From assembly GCF_009870125.1 (NCBI RefSeq), contig NC_046679.1, positions 6,572,001-6,636,000 of the forward strand: 64,000 bases of DNA, read 5' to 3'. Each line of letters starts with the position of its first letter. Positions within the stretch are counted from its first letter, which is position 1. The translations under genes and the position numbers were made by a program. This document shows positions 13,207 to 24,540 of this stretch, piece by piece. This DNA is from Drosophila pseudoobscura (Eukaryota > Arthropoda > Insecta > Diptera > Drosophilidae). A model generated the notes under the pieces. That model worked only from the letters and a program-made list of their open reading frames with translations, searched no databases and was not told the DNA's origin.

Positions 13207-13985
13207 GAGAGCAAGCGGGAGCTGTTAACAGTCCAAGAGCGGGAGCTGCTAACAGTGCGCTGTTAATAAATAGAAGACGTCGCTAACAGTGCCCTGTTAA
13301 GAAATAGATGGAGCTGCTAACAGTGCGCTGTTCAGAAATAGCGGGAGCTGCTAACAGTGCCCTGTTAAGAAAAAGATGGAGCTGCTAGCACTGCGCTGTT
13401 AAGATATAGAGGGAGCTGCTAACAGTGCGCTGTTAATATATATAGGGAGCTGCTGACAGTGCGCTGCTAATAAGATCGAAAGCTGTTAACAGTCGCTATC
13501 AACGATATCGAAAGCTGTTTATCGTCGCTGACAACGATAGCAGAAGCTGCCAACAGTACGCTGTTAACAAGATCAGGAGCCGCTAAAAAGAGCGTGAGCT
13601 GCTACTTATATCGGCAGCTGATAAAAGTTCGCTGTTAACAAGAACGTGAGCTGCGACCGAAAATGTAATCTGCTAACAGGCCGCTGTTAACAAGATCGCT
13701 GTTACAGCTGTTAACAGTCGCTGTCAACGATAGGAGGAGGCTATTAACACGAGCGGCAGCTGCTAACAGAGCGCTGTTAAGAAAGGCCTGAGCTGCTAAC
13801 ATTGCGATGTTAAGAAAGAGCGGGAGCTGCTGCCACTGCGCTGTTAACAAATCGGGAGCTGGGAGCTGCTATCAGTGCCCGTTAACAGGAACGAAAGCTA
13901 CTAACATTTCGCTGTTAACAAGAGCGGAGGCTGCTAACATTTCGCTGTTAACAAGAGCAGAGGCTGCTAACAGTTCAAGCGTCAA
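13207..13985. repeat. Minisatellite of GAGCTGCTAACAGTGCGCTG units
   Basis: About 780 bp of imperfect ~36-bp units built on GGAGCTGCTAACAGTGCGCTGTTAA followed by a variable spacer such as GAAATAG or CAAGAGCG. Each unit carries CTAACAG/CTGTTA arms that can pair into small hairpins. Short open frames inside it (13635-13850, 13807-14070) only read the repeat. Confidence 0.85.
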
Positions 13986-15869
13986 CGGACCCTCTGGAGT
14001 GCAAACAGCTCTCTGTGGCCACGGAAAAGCTGGTGTACATATAGACCTTGCTGTATCTCCAAAAATATAAAGAGAACTGTCCCCAATAATGATCGTCAAT
14101 AAATCAAACTCCTGATTCCCGTAGAATTCGATGAAAAAAGCACCACTTGAGGTTTTTTTTTCGGAATTTTATCTTTGGTGGCGGAGAGGAGTGTTGTTTG
14201 GCTAGGATTCCTTTGCAGGTAAAATTTTAAGCTATAAAATACACAAAATAAGACAAACATGCATACTATATTTAAGTCCCCCAGCTATGGTCTCATATTA
14301 AACAATTTCCTTGGAAATTCCACCTATTTACAACCCGTTTTTGTGACGGGCATTAAAGCCAAGAACAATGTCCTTTAGAGTGCCATTTCTGTGGGCCAGG
14401 TTAACAGCCAAACTCCCACTAAGTGTCCCCACCTCCCCCCTTCCCCAGAACCACCCCTGGAAGTGGAGCTGATTATGTCTCCTGCAGGTCCTGCTGGGAG
14501 CGGAGTTCCTGGAAAATGCGACCAACTAATTTAAAATGTAGTCGGCGGGGAGTCGTCGCTATTTATGGCCATTACCAGGAGGCATTCAACGCAGTCGTTA
14601 ACTGTTTGCCTGAATGCATAAATTAGCAATTGATTTTTGCTGCATTAAATATTAAACATGCAGTGCGGTGGGGGGGGGGGAGGGGCCCCTCCGTCCCTCA
14701 AAGGGGGAGATAAAACGGTACAACTTTGGAGCAACCCTAAAAGAAAGTTGCATCCCCCTACGACGTCCCCCGGCCCCCTCAGAGCCACTTAACCCAAGCA
14801 GTACGTACAATTTTTTATTGCCACAATGTAGGGGGGGCGGGGGTGTAGGGGGGGCCTGGGGTAATATCTATAAACGTAATTGGATATGTGGTTGCAGAGC
14901 TGGACTCGAGGGCGCTCTTCAGACACGTCTCTATCTCTCTCTCTCTCTCTTGCCAAAGAATGGCGTTTGGGCCATAAAAAGTTTCTATGAAAATTTGGCT
15001 AAACGCGCGGCCAGAAATTAGGCAATCAATTCCCCAATTACCAGCGATGAAAGCACATGTTATGTGATAAGTGGAGACGCCTCGCCCCGCCCCACCCCTC
15101 CACACCGCCCCCCCGCCCCCAAGTGTATCTTGTATCTGCCGCCTGTGGGGGGTGGCCGCCTGTCAAGCTTCCGACAACAGCTGCTGTTACGCTTACCCCC
15201 CCCCTTTCCCCCCCCCCTTCCACCCCCCCCCCCTCCTGCTCAAAACTTTTTGGTAAATTTCCTGCGTTAAGCCTTTTGACAGCTGCACAAATTTCAAGTA
15301 TTTTTCCTTAATTTTTTCCAATAAATTTTTGCTCTTTTGGTTTTTTTTTTTGCGGTGAAAAACTTGAAAGTAGGAAATGGTTTTTTCACTCTCCACAAAA
15401 CTTTGGTTTAATGCTGGAGCATTTTATGTACAACCTGGTAGCAACAACTATTTTGCACTTAGTCGCAGTTGAAGCATAAAATTGATTTTTAATTGAAAAT
15501 TGTTTGCATATTTTGCATTGGTCCGTCCGGCCACCCGGCCACCAGACAGCCGCCCACCCCGATGAAAGTGAGCCTCAGCACGTGAGAATTTACCCCAAAA
15601 ATGGTCCAGGAAAAACGCCTCGACTTAGGAGATACCTGGGGGTGTCTTCCTGGACCCCCTCCGAGCTGCCTTTCGCTTTTGTTTTACTGGAAAATAGACC
15701 TTAGGCTCTGGTATTTCTCTGGGCCTTCATATTTCCATTTAATGATATCCGATATTTCCTTTGTTTTCCACTGCCCGCTTCCACTTGCTCACAAGTTTCC
15801 ATGGAAAGCCATTAAAACACACATTTCCATGCAATTTTGTCTGGCTATTATTTTCGAAATTCATTGAAA
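13986..15869. other. Intergenic stretch, no gene supported
   Basis: Ordinary non-coding DNA with C and G runs (14670-14683, 15104-15120, 15196-15232) and CT repeats (14931-14950). No coding frame is supported. Confidence 0.4.
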
Positions 15870-16700
15870 ATTTACTAAATTACTCATAATCAGCAATAAC
15901 AGCAGAAATAAATTTTTTGGGTATTTTTATGGTTATTTTTATGAATTATCTAACAAAATAGTTTTTCCACAGTCTCTTTTAAATTTTTAAATTATCTAAA
16001 AATAATTACCAGAAAACTGGAAAAATCGGTTTTTATTTTAATTTCATTTAAAACATTTTTAGACCCAGGCAAATAGAAAAACAAAAAAAAAGTATGAATA
16101 ATTTTTGGTTAAAATCAAAATCATTTTTCAGAGAGACTTTTATAATTTTTAAGACAAAAGCCAAATAAAAATCAGCAAAAATTATTTTTTGTTATTTTTA
16201 TGCTTATTTTTTTATTTACCTAAAGAGTTCTTCCACAAAAAGTCTCTCTTAAATATTAAAATTGTCTACATATAAATCCCAGAAAAATAGCACAATATCG
16301 TCTAGCAGTTTTTTTTAAATTTCATTAACAAAAAAATTTTAGATCCAAGCAAATAAAAATTAAAAAAAAAACTATGAATAATTTTTGGTTTAATCAAAAC
16401 CATTTAAAATTAAAATTAAATAAATTTAGATTGTTTAAATTTATATATTACCTCGAGTCTCGCTAAAATCGTTGGAGTCGCTGTTTTTAGCTCCTGGGAA
16501 AATCTTGTGATTTTTTGCATTTATCTGGAAAAAAAATTCAAAAAATATCAACTTTTGCGGGGCAAAAAATACGAATATAAATTTCAAAAAAAAGTATGCA
16601 TAATTTTAGGTTAAAATCAAAACCATAATAAATTAAAATTAAAATTAAAATATCGAATTATCTGATAAAAAAATATTTTTAAATATCAACTTTTGCAGGG
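15870..16700. repeat. AT-rich block of ~250-bp degenerate direct repeats
   Basis: The core ATAATTTTxGGTTxAAATCAAAA recurs near 16098, 16377 and 16600. A second core, TTATTTTTATGxTTATTTTT then TCTTCCACA and GTCTCTxTTAAA, recurs near 15920-15985 and 16195-16250. About three decayed copies of one unit are present, with no coding content. Confidence 0.55.
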
Positions 16701-17779
16701 AAAATTAAGCGTTTTATTTAAAGATCATTGTCAAAGTAAAAATCAGTTTTTTGTTGAACTTTTTCTTGCCCTTAAAAGTGTACAAATGACCTATGCCCAC
16801 ATGTACATGTCGTGTGCATGACGAAGGTCATATTGATGCTCGACAGAGGTTCGACTCTAGTCTCACGGATGAAACAAGGAGTTCTTATTGTTCTTGGCCT
16901 CTGGAAAAATAAGTGAGTAAAAGAGGTACTTGGTAGTCCCTCCTCCCATTGTTTCCCGCCCCAAAACGACAGCACATACCCTTGGCATTCTGCAAGTACC
17001 AAAGGTATTAAACAAACAGTTTCTAAAATCAAGTGAAAATAGCCGGACTTGGCGGAGTCTTTGGCGGAGAGATGGATGGGGGGGGCAAGGCAGGACTTTA
17101 GTTTGATTGAAAGACCCAAGGAATCGCATAAAAACAACTGCCAGATGACAGGAAATTGAGTCCTCTCACCCAATTCATGTTTTGTTGTTGTTAAAGGGGG
17201 GTGGCGGCGGAGGGGGGCTAGTGGGGCCGGGGAAGGTCCATTAAAATTGTAAATCAAACAGCCACAACTCAAACACACTCCGGGCAGCCGGGTTGAACTA
17301 GGTCAGAGACCCACCACAGCCGAAAAGCGTTGAAAAATTTTCGCCACGTTTCCACTGGCCGTCCGTCGAGCATGCGCCGCCTGCCCCAAGCGATGGCTGC
17401 GGCGAATTCAGACAGCGGCAGTGGCAGTGGCAGCGGCAGAGAAACCAATTGTTGTTGGGTGTTTTGTGTAAGTGTTTCTTTTTGTATATCAATTGCATTT
17501 TATTTGATGGCCTTTTATTCGTTCGTTTTCCCCCCACCTCCCGGTGCATCGCGTGTCCCTAGGCCCAGGACTAATGATGCCACTTGCCAGCGGCAGCAGC
17601 AGTTACAAAGCAGGCGACCTGCCATGCCTCTCTGGCATTTGTCGTGTCGTGTCCTGGCACTGCCAAAAACCACAAAGACTAAATAAGTATGAGCTCCATT
17701 TATAATTTCGACTAAAAGATACCTAAAGAGTTTTTGTTTCTTTATTGAACGAGAGCCAGAGCAGCGCTGGCACTTCAAT
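16701..17779. other. Intergenic stretch, no gene supported
   Basis: Mixed-composition DNA. The minus-strand frame 16772-17278 (168 codons) is open but has no recognisable domain, signal peptide or convincing splice sites, so it is not called as a gene. Confidence 0.4.
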
Positions 17780-18395
17780 GTTAAGCTTTTGGCGGCTGGA
17801 TGCTCTCTGTTAAGTTGTTAACGGTTGGCACTTCACTGTAAGGCTTTTAACAGCTGGCACTTCAATGTTAAGCTGTTAGCAGCTGGCACTTCACTGTTAA
17901 CAGCTGGCTCTTCACTGTTCAGCTGTTAAAGACTGTCACTGCACTGTTAAGCTGTTAGCAGCAGGCACTTCACTATTAACAGCTGGCTCTTCACTGATAA
18001 GCTCTTAACAGCAGGCACTTCACTGTTAAGAGCTGGCACTTGTTCAGCTGTTAAGCTGTTACACACACTGTTACGCTGTTAACAGCTGGCACTGCCCTGT
18101 TACGCTGTTAACAACTGGAACTGCACTGTTAACTGCTAGCACTTCACTGTTAAGCTTTTAGCAGCTGGATCCTCTCTCTTAAGCTGTTAACAGCTGGCAC
18201 TTCACTATTAACAGCTGGCTCTTCACTGATAAGCTCTTAACAGCAGGCACTTCACTGTTAAGAGCTGGCACTTGTTCAGCTGTTAAGCTGTTACACACAC
18301 TGTTACGCTGTTAACAGCTGGCACTGCCCTGTTACGCTGTTAACAACTGGCACTGCACTGTTAACTGCTAGCACTTCACTGTTAAGCGGCTAACA
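17780..18395. repeat. Minisatellite of AGCTGTTAACAGCTGGCACT units
   Basis: Irregular ~30-bp units built around the palindrome AGCTGTTAACAGCT followed by GGCACTTCACTGTTA. A higher-order direct duplication of ~190-200 bp is clear: the stretch from about 17955 to 18155 is repeated almost exactly from about 18190 to 18388. Read in reverse complement, the unit resembles that of the 13.2-14.0 kb array. Confidence 0.85.
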
Positions 18396-19556
18396 GCGCT
18401 CTGTTGCCAGCCCGCTCTCGCTCTCTTTTTTGCTCTCTCACAAACCACAAGGCGCTCACCATTGCGTTGCTGGCAAGCTAGATCCCGTTCCAACTTCCAT
18501 TGTGATTAATTCTTTTTCCAACGGACTCATCTTGGATCTCCTGCCGCCCTATCTGTTCTTTCTTCTAACAATCTCAAACCCCATATACCCCTTCGAATCC
18601 GCCATCGACTAATGGGTATACAAATGGGCTGGCTCATGCTGCGACCGCCTATCTCATGTCCTTGTTGTCGAGGCATGTCTTTAGTCATAACCCAAGCAGA
18701 GGATCCCCATGTTGTTGTTTTTTTTTTGGTTGAGGGGGGGGATGGGGAGGGGGGGTCATGTGCATGTAATTATTTTTAGCACAAAATATGTGAATGCAAA
18801 TATTGTAGGCCTCATTCTCAGGGCAGTGGTGCATATTTTATGCACTTTTGCTTTTCGCCTGACAGCAAAATTTATTTGACCGACTTATTTGCCATGTTTT
18901 TTCTGTTGTTCTTAGCCCACCCCCGGCCCCCCGGCCGCCCCAAGGGCCTTAAACGAGCACAGCGGCGTTGACAACAGCCGCAGGCATATTGCTCTCGAGA
19001 GCCACAGTCACACACACACACACACACACACAAATATCCAACAGTTTAAACAAAACTTTTAATTACATTTCGAGGAACAGAAACAGAAGCACAAACAGTT
19101 ACTCACTCCCAAACAAAAAAAAACAGGGGCGCAATAATAAAATAAAAATACAAAAAATACAAATAAAATTCCATATATGTACCAGAATTTATGCAAATTT
19201 TTGTTGGCAGCACTCGCTGAGACGCAAATGAGCAAACTTAATGGCCAACAAATCTCAATCGAAGACGCGGCCAAAAAAGGGGAAAGTGAAAATATTTGCT
19301 AAACAGCAGCCACTTTCCTTCTGCGTTGTGCTTATCCTTGGGATAAGCCATACGGTAGACGTTAAGACGCTCCAGAAGCCGAAAACTGGCACACGGCTAA
19401 TGATAATTATCAAGCCAACACACACACGTACACACGCATACACACACACACACACCGCCATGCTTTGTAATAAATATTTGAAAATATTTCTGCGTAATTT
19501 TATTTTCCAATTTTAAGGCAAATGTGTGAAGAGCGTGTGGGTTAGCTCAAGCTTTG
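18396..19556. other. Intergenic stretch, no gene supported
   Basis: It contains CA microsatellites (19010-19032, 19438-19456) and G/C-rich runs (18734-18757, 18919-18945). No frame is convincing. Confidence 0.4.
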
Positions 19557-19625
19557 TGTACCCTGTATTTCTAAGAGTATAAAGGGTATGCTGCCAAAGG
19601 GGTAATATATGTAACCGGAAAGATC
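19557..19625 (+). mobile_element. INE-1/DINE-1-like end fragment
   Basis: TGTACCCTGTATTTCTAAGAG followed by TATAAAGGGTATG matches the characteristic start of Drosophila INE-1 elements (TATACCCG... AGAGTAAAAGGGTATA) as I recall it. The remainder of an element is not recognisable. Confidence 0.4.
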
Positions 19626-19853
19626 TATAGCCATGAAATCAATCGCACGCAAATCCCAACCAAATGATGATCGGAGCCCTAGACAAAACGAGCGATAACG
19701 AAGATCCCATCGGTAGAAGAACGACGAGCAACGATGATCCGATCGCTCGGAAAACGACGAGCAACGAAGACGCCATCCCGCGGAGGCTGAACGAAAGACG
19801 AAAAAACAACGACGGCTCACAAAAAAACTTAACGACGTAAAAGCACAAAGACA

Positions 19854-20271
19854 CATTGAGTGTCACTAAAATCGCACACCTACAAAATATTCATTCTTCA
19901 ATGAATAAAACAATGTTAAAAAATTCAGAAAAAATATTTAAAAATTAACCTGAGTTTATTGATATGTTTATTTCATATTAAAATAAAAAAAAAACAAAGA
20001 AAATTATGTAGAAAACATAAAGAAAAATATACTGCATATTCAGATATAAAAAATCTTTAAAAAAAACTAAGTTTTTAGTATTTTGTTGGTCCTCCTTGGG
20101 CTTTTCAGAGCTTTCCAAAAAACTGGGAGTGGCAACACTGTTATATAAGTAAATTATTTTGCGTTACCTTTGCTTTACGACATATTTTGTGGAAAAATAT
20201 TGTTTACTTTAGAAATTATGAAGCAAATTGTATATTCACATTAGTTGTACGATTTTCACTGACACTCACTG
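19854..20271. mobile_element. Non-autonomous Tc1/mariner-like element
   Basis: The left end, CATTGAGTGTCACTAAAATC, pairs with the reverse complement of the right end, CAGTGAGTGTCAGTGAAAAT, and similarity continues to ~25 bp with one gap. TA follows the right end; the left flank has CA where TA is expected. The 418-bp AT-rich interior keeps TTTTGTTGGTCCTCC, which resembles the end of many Tc1-like transposase genes (GGPTKY) read on the other strand. No transposase frame survives. Confidence 0.5.
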
Positions 20272-20273
20272 TA

Positions 20274-21789
20274 TTTATCCCAAATTTAATAACTTAAATA
20301 AATAAAAAAAACCCAAAATTAATAATACAAAATGGTGGCTTTCCTTTAGCATCATCAAAGATCTCCCCTGGTAAAGGGTATCTGTAATGCCTTACCTCCA
20401 CATACCCCTGCATATGTGTATATGGTGGTGGTGGGAAAAAGGGTTTTCACCATTCTTGGGTAACTTTTAGAGACGCACTTTCGCGCCTTTTGGCAACTTT
20501 TGCGTTTTCATTATTTTATTTAATTAGGTAAATGTATGCAAAGGCACCCAACACGTTCGGGCATGAGTGTAGGTAAGCGGGAGGGGGAGGGGAGACGGGG
20601 GACGGGTGGGAAGGCGCAACATATGCTTTTGTAATTACAATTACTTTTAATAATGTTGCCAGCCTGTAAATGGGTAGCGGGTTTTGTGCTCATTTTCGTT
20701 CAAGGATTTGATGCTCAAAAAAGCTAAGCTTGAAAATTGGATTTTATGGATAAAGAGGAATTTAATACTTTTGGTTTATAACTCGGCAAGAGGCTCATAA
20801 GGGATAATTAAGAGCACAAAATTGGCGGATTTTCTATGGGGCAGAATCTCTATCTCGATATAAAGAATCAGCAAATAGACAAATCACCGCACAACAGAAA
20901 GCAAAAACGAATGAAAGTCAAAGAACGCCGCAAACGCACAACAAAGAAAAGCAAGAAAAGAAAAACACTCTCCCTCTCACGCCCACGATAGACGCACATT
21001 TTGCGCAAGTGCAAGTGCAGAAAGACAGAGGGAGAGAGCGATAAGATCTGTATTGGCTCACCTTAAATTGAGAGCACACTTGGACTTAGAGAGAGCGTGG
21101 ACTCATTTTGGCCTCTCTTCTTCACTGCGCCGCTTGCATGTGGGTGTGGGAAAGGGATAGAACTTGGCGCCTTTTTTGCACATTTTTCACAAAAACAAAC
21201 ACACACACAAAAAAAAAAGCACCTCACGTGACCAAATCGGGGCTCCGTTGAGCTCTGGCACATACAAAAAATATGAATTTATGGATAAAACAATAAGTTT
21301 TTAATTAGATGCTCATTTTAAACTTCACTTTGACTTTTCCTTAGCCGATCAGCCTTTTTTTATGAAACTTTTTCTTCTGTGGCGACCGCGCACTTGTTAC
21401 GGACACATTTTCTTGCAAACACAATTGTTTTTCGATTTAATTTATCCATATTTAATCACTACACTTCCCTGCACAGCTGCACGACACCTTTTCTCATTTA
21501 ATTTACCGATTTTACCCGCTTTTCAGGGAGCCGACTGCGAAACGCACTGAAAAAACAAAACAAATGGCGGCGTGCTGGAAGCTGGGAGAGAGAGAGAGTA
21601 AAGTAAAGAGAGCGGCGTAGGTGGCTCTCGCTCATTCCATTCTCATTCCATAACGGTGACTACCAGGAAAGCCTAGTTTTGGGTAAAGGTAGTGGGTTTT
21701 TTTGTAATTCGAGCAACATTTGCCGCTGAACAAACAATAAAAAGGAATTGCGTCTGGTTTTGATTTCGTTCACCCTTAGAATGGAGCTG
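20274..21789. other. Intergenic stretch, no gene supported
   Basis: No coding frame is supported. It forms the upstream region of the cysteine-knot peptide gene. GA-rich tracts lie near 21024-21045 and 21586-21612. Confidence 0.4.
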
Positions 21790-21797
21790 TATATAAA
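21790..21797 (+). promoter_or_regulatory. TATA box of the cysteine-knot peptide gene
   Basis: TATATAAA lies 40 bp upstream of the ATG at 21837. A TTAGTCAAAC sequence at about 21820 is well placed as an initiator, giving a leader of only ~16 bases. Confidence 0.65.
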
Positions 21798-21836
21798 GAA
21801 AAGCGTGGGCCCAGTGGCTTTAGTCAAACGATCAAC

Positions 21837-22243
21837 ATGAATGCCACCGGCTTACTTTTGCTGATGGGACTGGCTTTGTGCCTGGAACTATTCCTCTTGG
21901 GACCTACGAGCTGTGCTCCCCTGTCCGAAGAGCTGGAAGCGCCCTCGCCGATCAAGGAAATAGGCGGCTTAGCGGCGTTTGCCTACTCCCGCAAAAAACT
22001 GCCCAAGAAACAAGGCCAGAAAAACCTTATAATGCCTCTTTCGAAAAATATGACACGGGTAAGAGTGTAACGCCTATGTAAATCTGTATGAATGTAAATC
22101 TTTCACCTGATTATCAGCGCCAGCGTATGGAATATGCCGACAACTGCGAGCCGCTGGGAATGGTGTGCAAATTTGCCGAACAGTGCTGCACCAGAGTATG
22201 TATGGTGGCCACAAAGCGGTGCTCCTATGTCGGAAATTCATAG
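21837..22243 (+). CDS. Small secreted peptide with inhibitor-cystine-knot pattern (2 exons)
   Basis: Exons 21837-22058 and 22118-22243 join in phase 0 (CGG|GTAAGA ... TTATCAG|CGC) to give 115 aa. Residues 1-26 form a signal peptide ending near SCAPL. A basic linker (RKKLPKKQGQK) follows and may contain a processing site. The second exon encodes six closely spaced cysteines with the pattern C-x6-C-x5-C-C-x3-C-x6-C, the classic inhibitor cystine knot (knottin) spacing. That fold occurs in many unrelated extracellular peptides, including protease inhibitors, antimicrobial peptides and channel modulators, so no activity can be assigned. The TATA box, splice sites and intact frame argue for a real gene. 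I do not recognise a named orthologue. Confidence 0.75.
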
Positions 22244-23139
22244 GAATACATTTTGTTGTTAGCCATTAATCCATAGATTATAGCCAGAGGTGGAGCAGTT
22301 AAGTAAATCCCTTTTATTGTACGTTGTTCGCAATGCCCACTGTATCACATTGTCATCTACATACATACATACATACATGTATATACATATATTTACTTGC
22401 GGCCTTGCAGCCGCTCTCTCGATCTGTCGAGCTTTGGTTAAGCTTCGCTTGCATTAGGACACGCAGGGCCTTCGATAGTTGCATATCGTCGTGGAAAAGC
22501 TCTTCGATCCGACACCGTCTTGAATCTGACCCCGTCTTCAATCTGGCCCCGTCTTGAATTGAGCTATCAAAACACAATAAAGTTCGCACATTCTTAACTA
22601 AACAATCATCAACTAAATATATACATTTTTGTGATGAATAATACAACAGCTGTTGAAGTTGATTTGTTATATCGCATCCCAGTTACATATGTATACCTTA
22701 TTGGCCTTTATATACTAAACTTTTATGTACTGAATGCAATTCAAACCAGCTTAGAAAACATCTGTACATTTATTTCAAAGGGTTGGCCATGAATTTCTCA
22801 GAGTCCCCTACGCACCTGGAAGCTTGGAAACTGCTGTGTTGTTGTTGGCGCCAAAATGGTGGTGTATATAAAGGCTACATATTCAAAAGCTCTCGCATGT
22901 GGCGCTAAAGTCGCTAATTTTCCTTCTCTCTCCCTCTACATGTGTATTTACATGTAGAATGCCCATAAATGCGATGTAGATACCATGTATGTATATTACC
23001 GTGTGGTGTCAGGTAGATACGAAGTAAAAGACATGTATACTTTTCGGTATATTTTGAGGTAAAATATCGGTATATCGGTATATAATGGTATATTTTGTCA
23101 ATTTCATCAAACTATTAAATTTTCTTTTCAACTTTATAT
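22244..23139. other. Downstream/intergenic stretch, no gene seen
   Basis: A TACA microsatellite lies at 22358-22378. GTCTTGAATCTGACCCC-like units repeat at about 22516-22560. Tracts of CGGTATAT occur near 23040-23095. No coding frame is supported. Confidence 0.4.
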
Positions 23140-24240
23140 AAAAATCCAATAAAAGCAAGTATTTAGAATAAGCCAGTCAAGTAGAAAAAAGATTCGTCAA
23201 TCTTATAAAACTATGTGGGCATGGCTTAATGTTCTATATAGCTAGTAATATTCGACGGAATAAAGAATATGAGGAATTGGTCGTCGAATTTGAATTCGCC
23301 GCAGTTCGCCGCATTTCGCCCCAATTCGCTTTAGCAACAATGAGTCTCATTCCATACACAAAAGTTGCGGCAACATTTACTTGAAAACCGTTTTTTGGTC
23401 AAAATAAAATACATAAAGGTAATTAAAAGAAGCAATCTTGTAGAAAATGCATTTATCTATGGGATAAAGCTAAGTTGGCAAATCGATATAGCGTGAAATA
23501 TAGGCAATACCCGATTCGCCGCAGTTTCGCTATTGCAACAATGAGTCCCATTCCATACACAAACATGTTGCTAATTCCATACCCTGGGGGAAATGGATGT
23601 TATAGAATTGTGAATACGTTTGTCTTCCAAGGCTCAGTAGGTATCAGGATCGACATAAATATATACAAGATACTAATAAGGTACTTGAATATGTCTAAAG
23701 AATATCAATTTGAGAAAAGGTCTTAATAAATTACGTTTGATCTTCATATAAAATTAACGAAATAGGGTGCACAAAGGCCTACACGCAACACAGTGACTCT
23801 TTTTGTGTTGGACTTTTTCGCTTAAACCTTTTTTTACAATAAATAAAATAAAAGCAAGGATTAAAAACTATCCAATCTTGTAGAAAATATATTCATCAAT
23901 GGGATAAAATTATGTGGGCATTGCTGAGAGATTTAGTTAGTCAGCATTATTCAATGGAATATCAAAATTGAGCAATATGAACGAATTTCCCTTTTCGTTT
24001 GTTTTGATTGACCTATTTCGCTACTTGTTTTTTGTTTGACTTATTTCGCTAAACCCGCTTTTTACGCAAAATCCAATAAAAGCAAGTATTTAGAATAGGC
24101 CAGTCAAGTAGAAAATTGATTCATCAATCTTATAAAACTATGTGGGCATGGCTAAATGTTCTATGTAGCTAGTAATATTCGACGGAATAAAGAAATTGAA
24201 CAATTGGAACGAATGTCGTTTGTTTATGCTACTGTTGTAC
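23140..24240. repeat. Cluster of degenerate repeat copies (probable old transposon)
   Basis: A block containing AATAAAAGCAAGTATTTAGAA, then CAGTCAAGTAGAAAA, then ATCTTATAAAACTATGTGGG appears near 23150 and 24068 in strong form, and near 23410 and 23845 in decayed form. A second block with CGCCGCAGTTTCGC and CAACAATGAGTC occurs near 23298 and 23518. The copies run in the same direction. No reading frame remains and the family is not identified. Confidence 0.6.
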
Positions 24241-24403
24241 GAGTAAAAGTGCCTTGTGCGTCTGCCTACAGTGGCTTCAAATGACAGTAGGTCCTGGTGT
24301 CACAGGGCACTCCCCAAATCGAAGTCCTTTTGCTTAAAGTTCTTGTAAAACTGTAAAGGCACAGTGGCTCCGGAGTTCGTTCTTTTGGTTCCATATTACA
24401 TAT

Positions 24404-24525
24404 AGTAATCCGACTTCCATATTGCGAATCTCAAGGGGAATTCGTTTTTGCAGAATTTACAAAATGGAAGTTATATGGATGTATGGAAACTGTATGGAAG
24501 TTCGTAATAGAGAAGTTCGCTTGTA
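24404..24525. mobile_element. Short relative of the pogo-like TIR element at 32.0 kb
   Basis: The left end (ATCCGACTTCCATATTGCGA then ATCTCAAGG) and the right end (AAGTTCGTAATAGAGAAGTT then CGCTTGTA) each match the corresponding end of the 32000-32890 element with several substitutions. It looks like a ~120-bp internally deleted copy. Confidence 0.4.
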
Positions 24526-24540
24526 TGCACATCAAAATTT

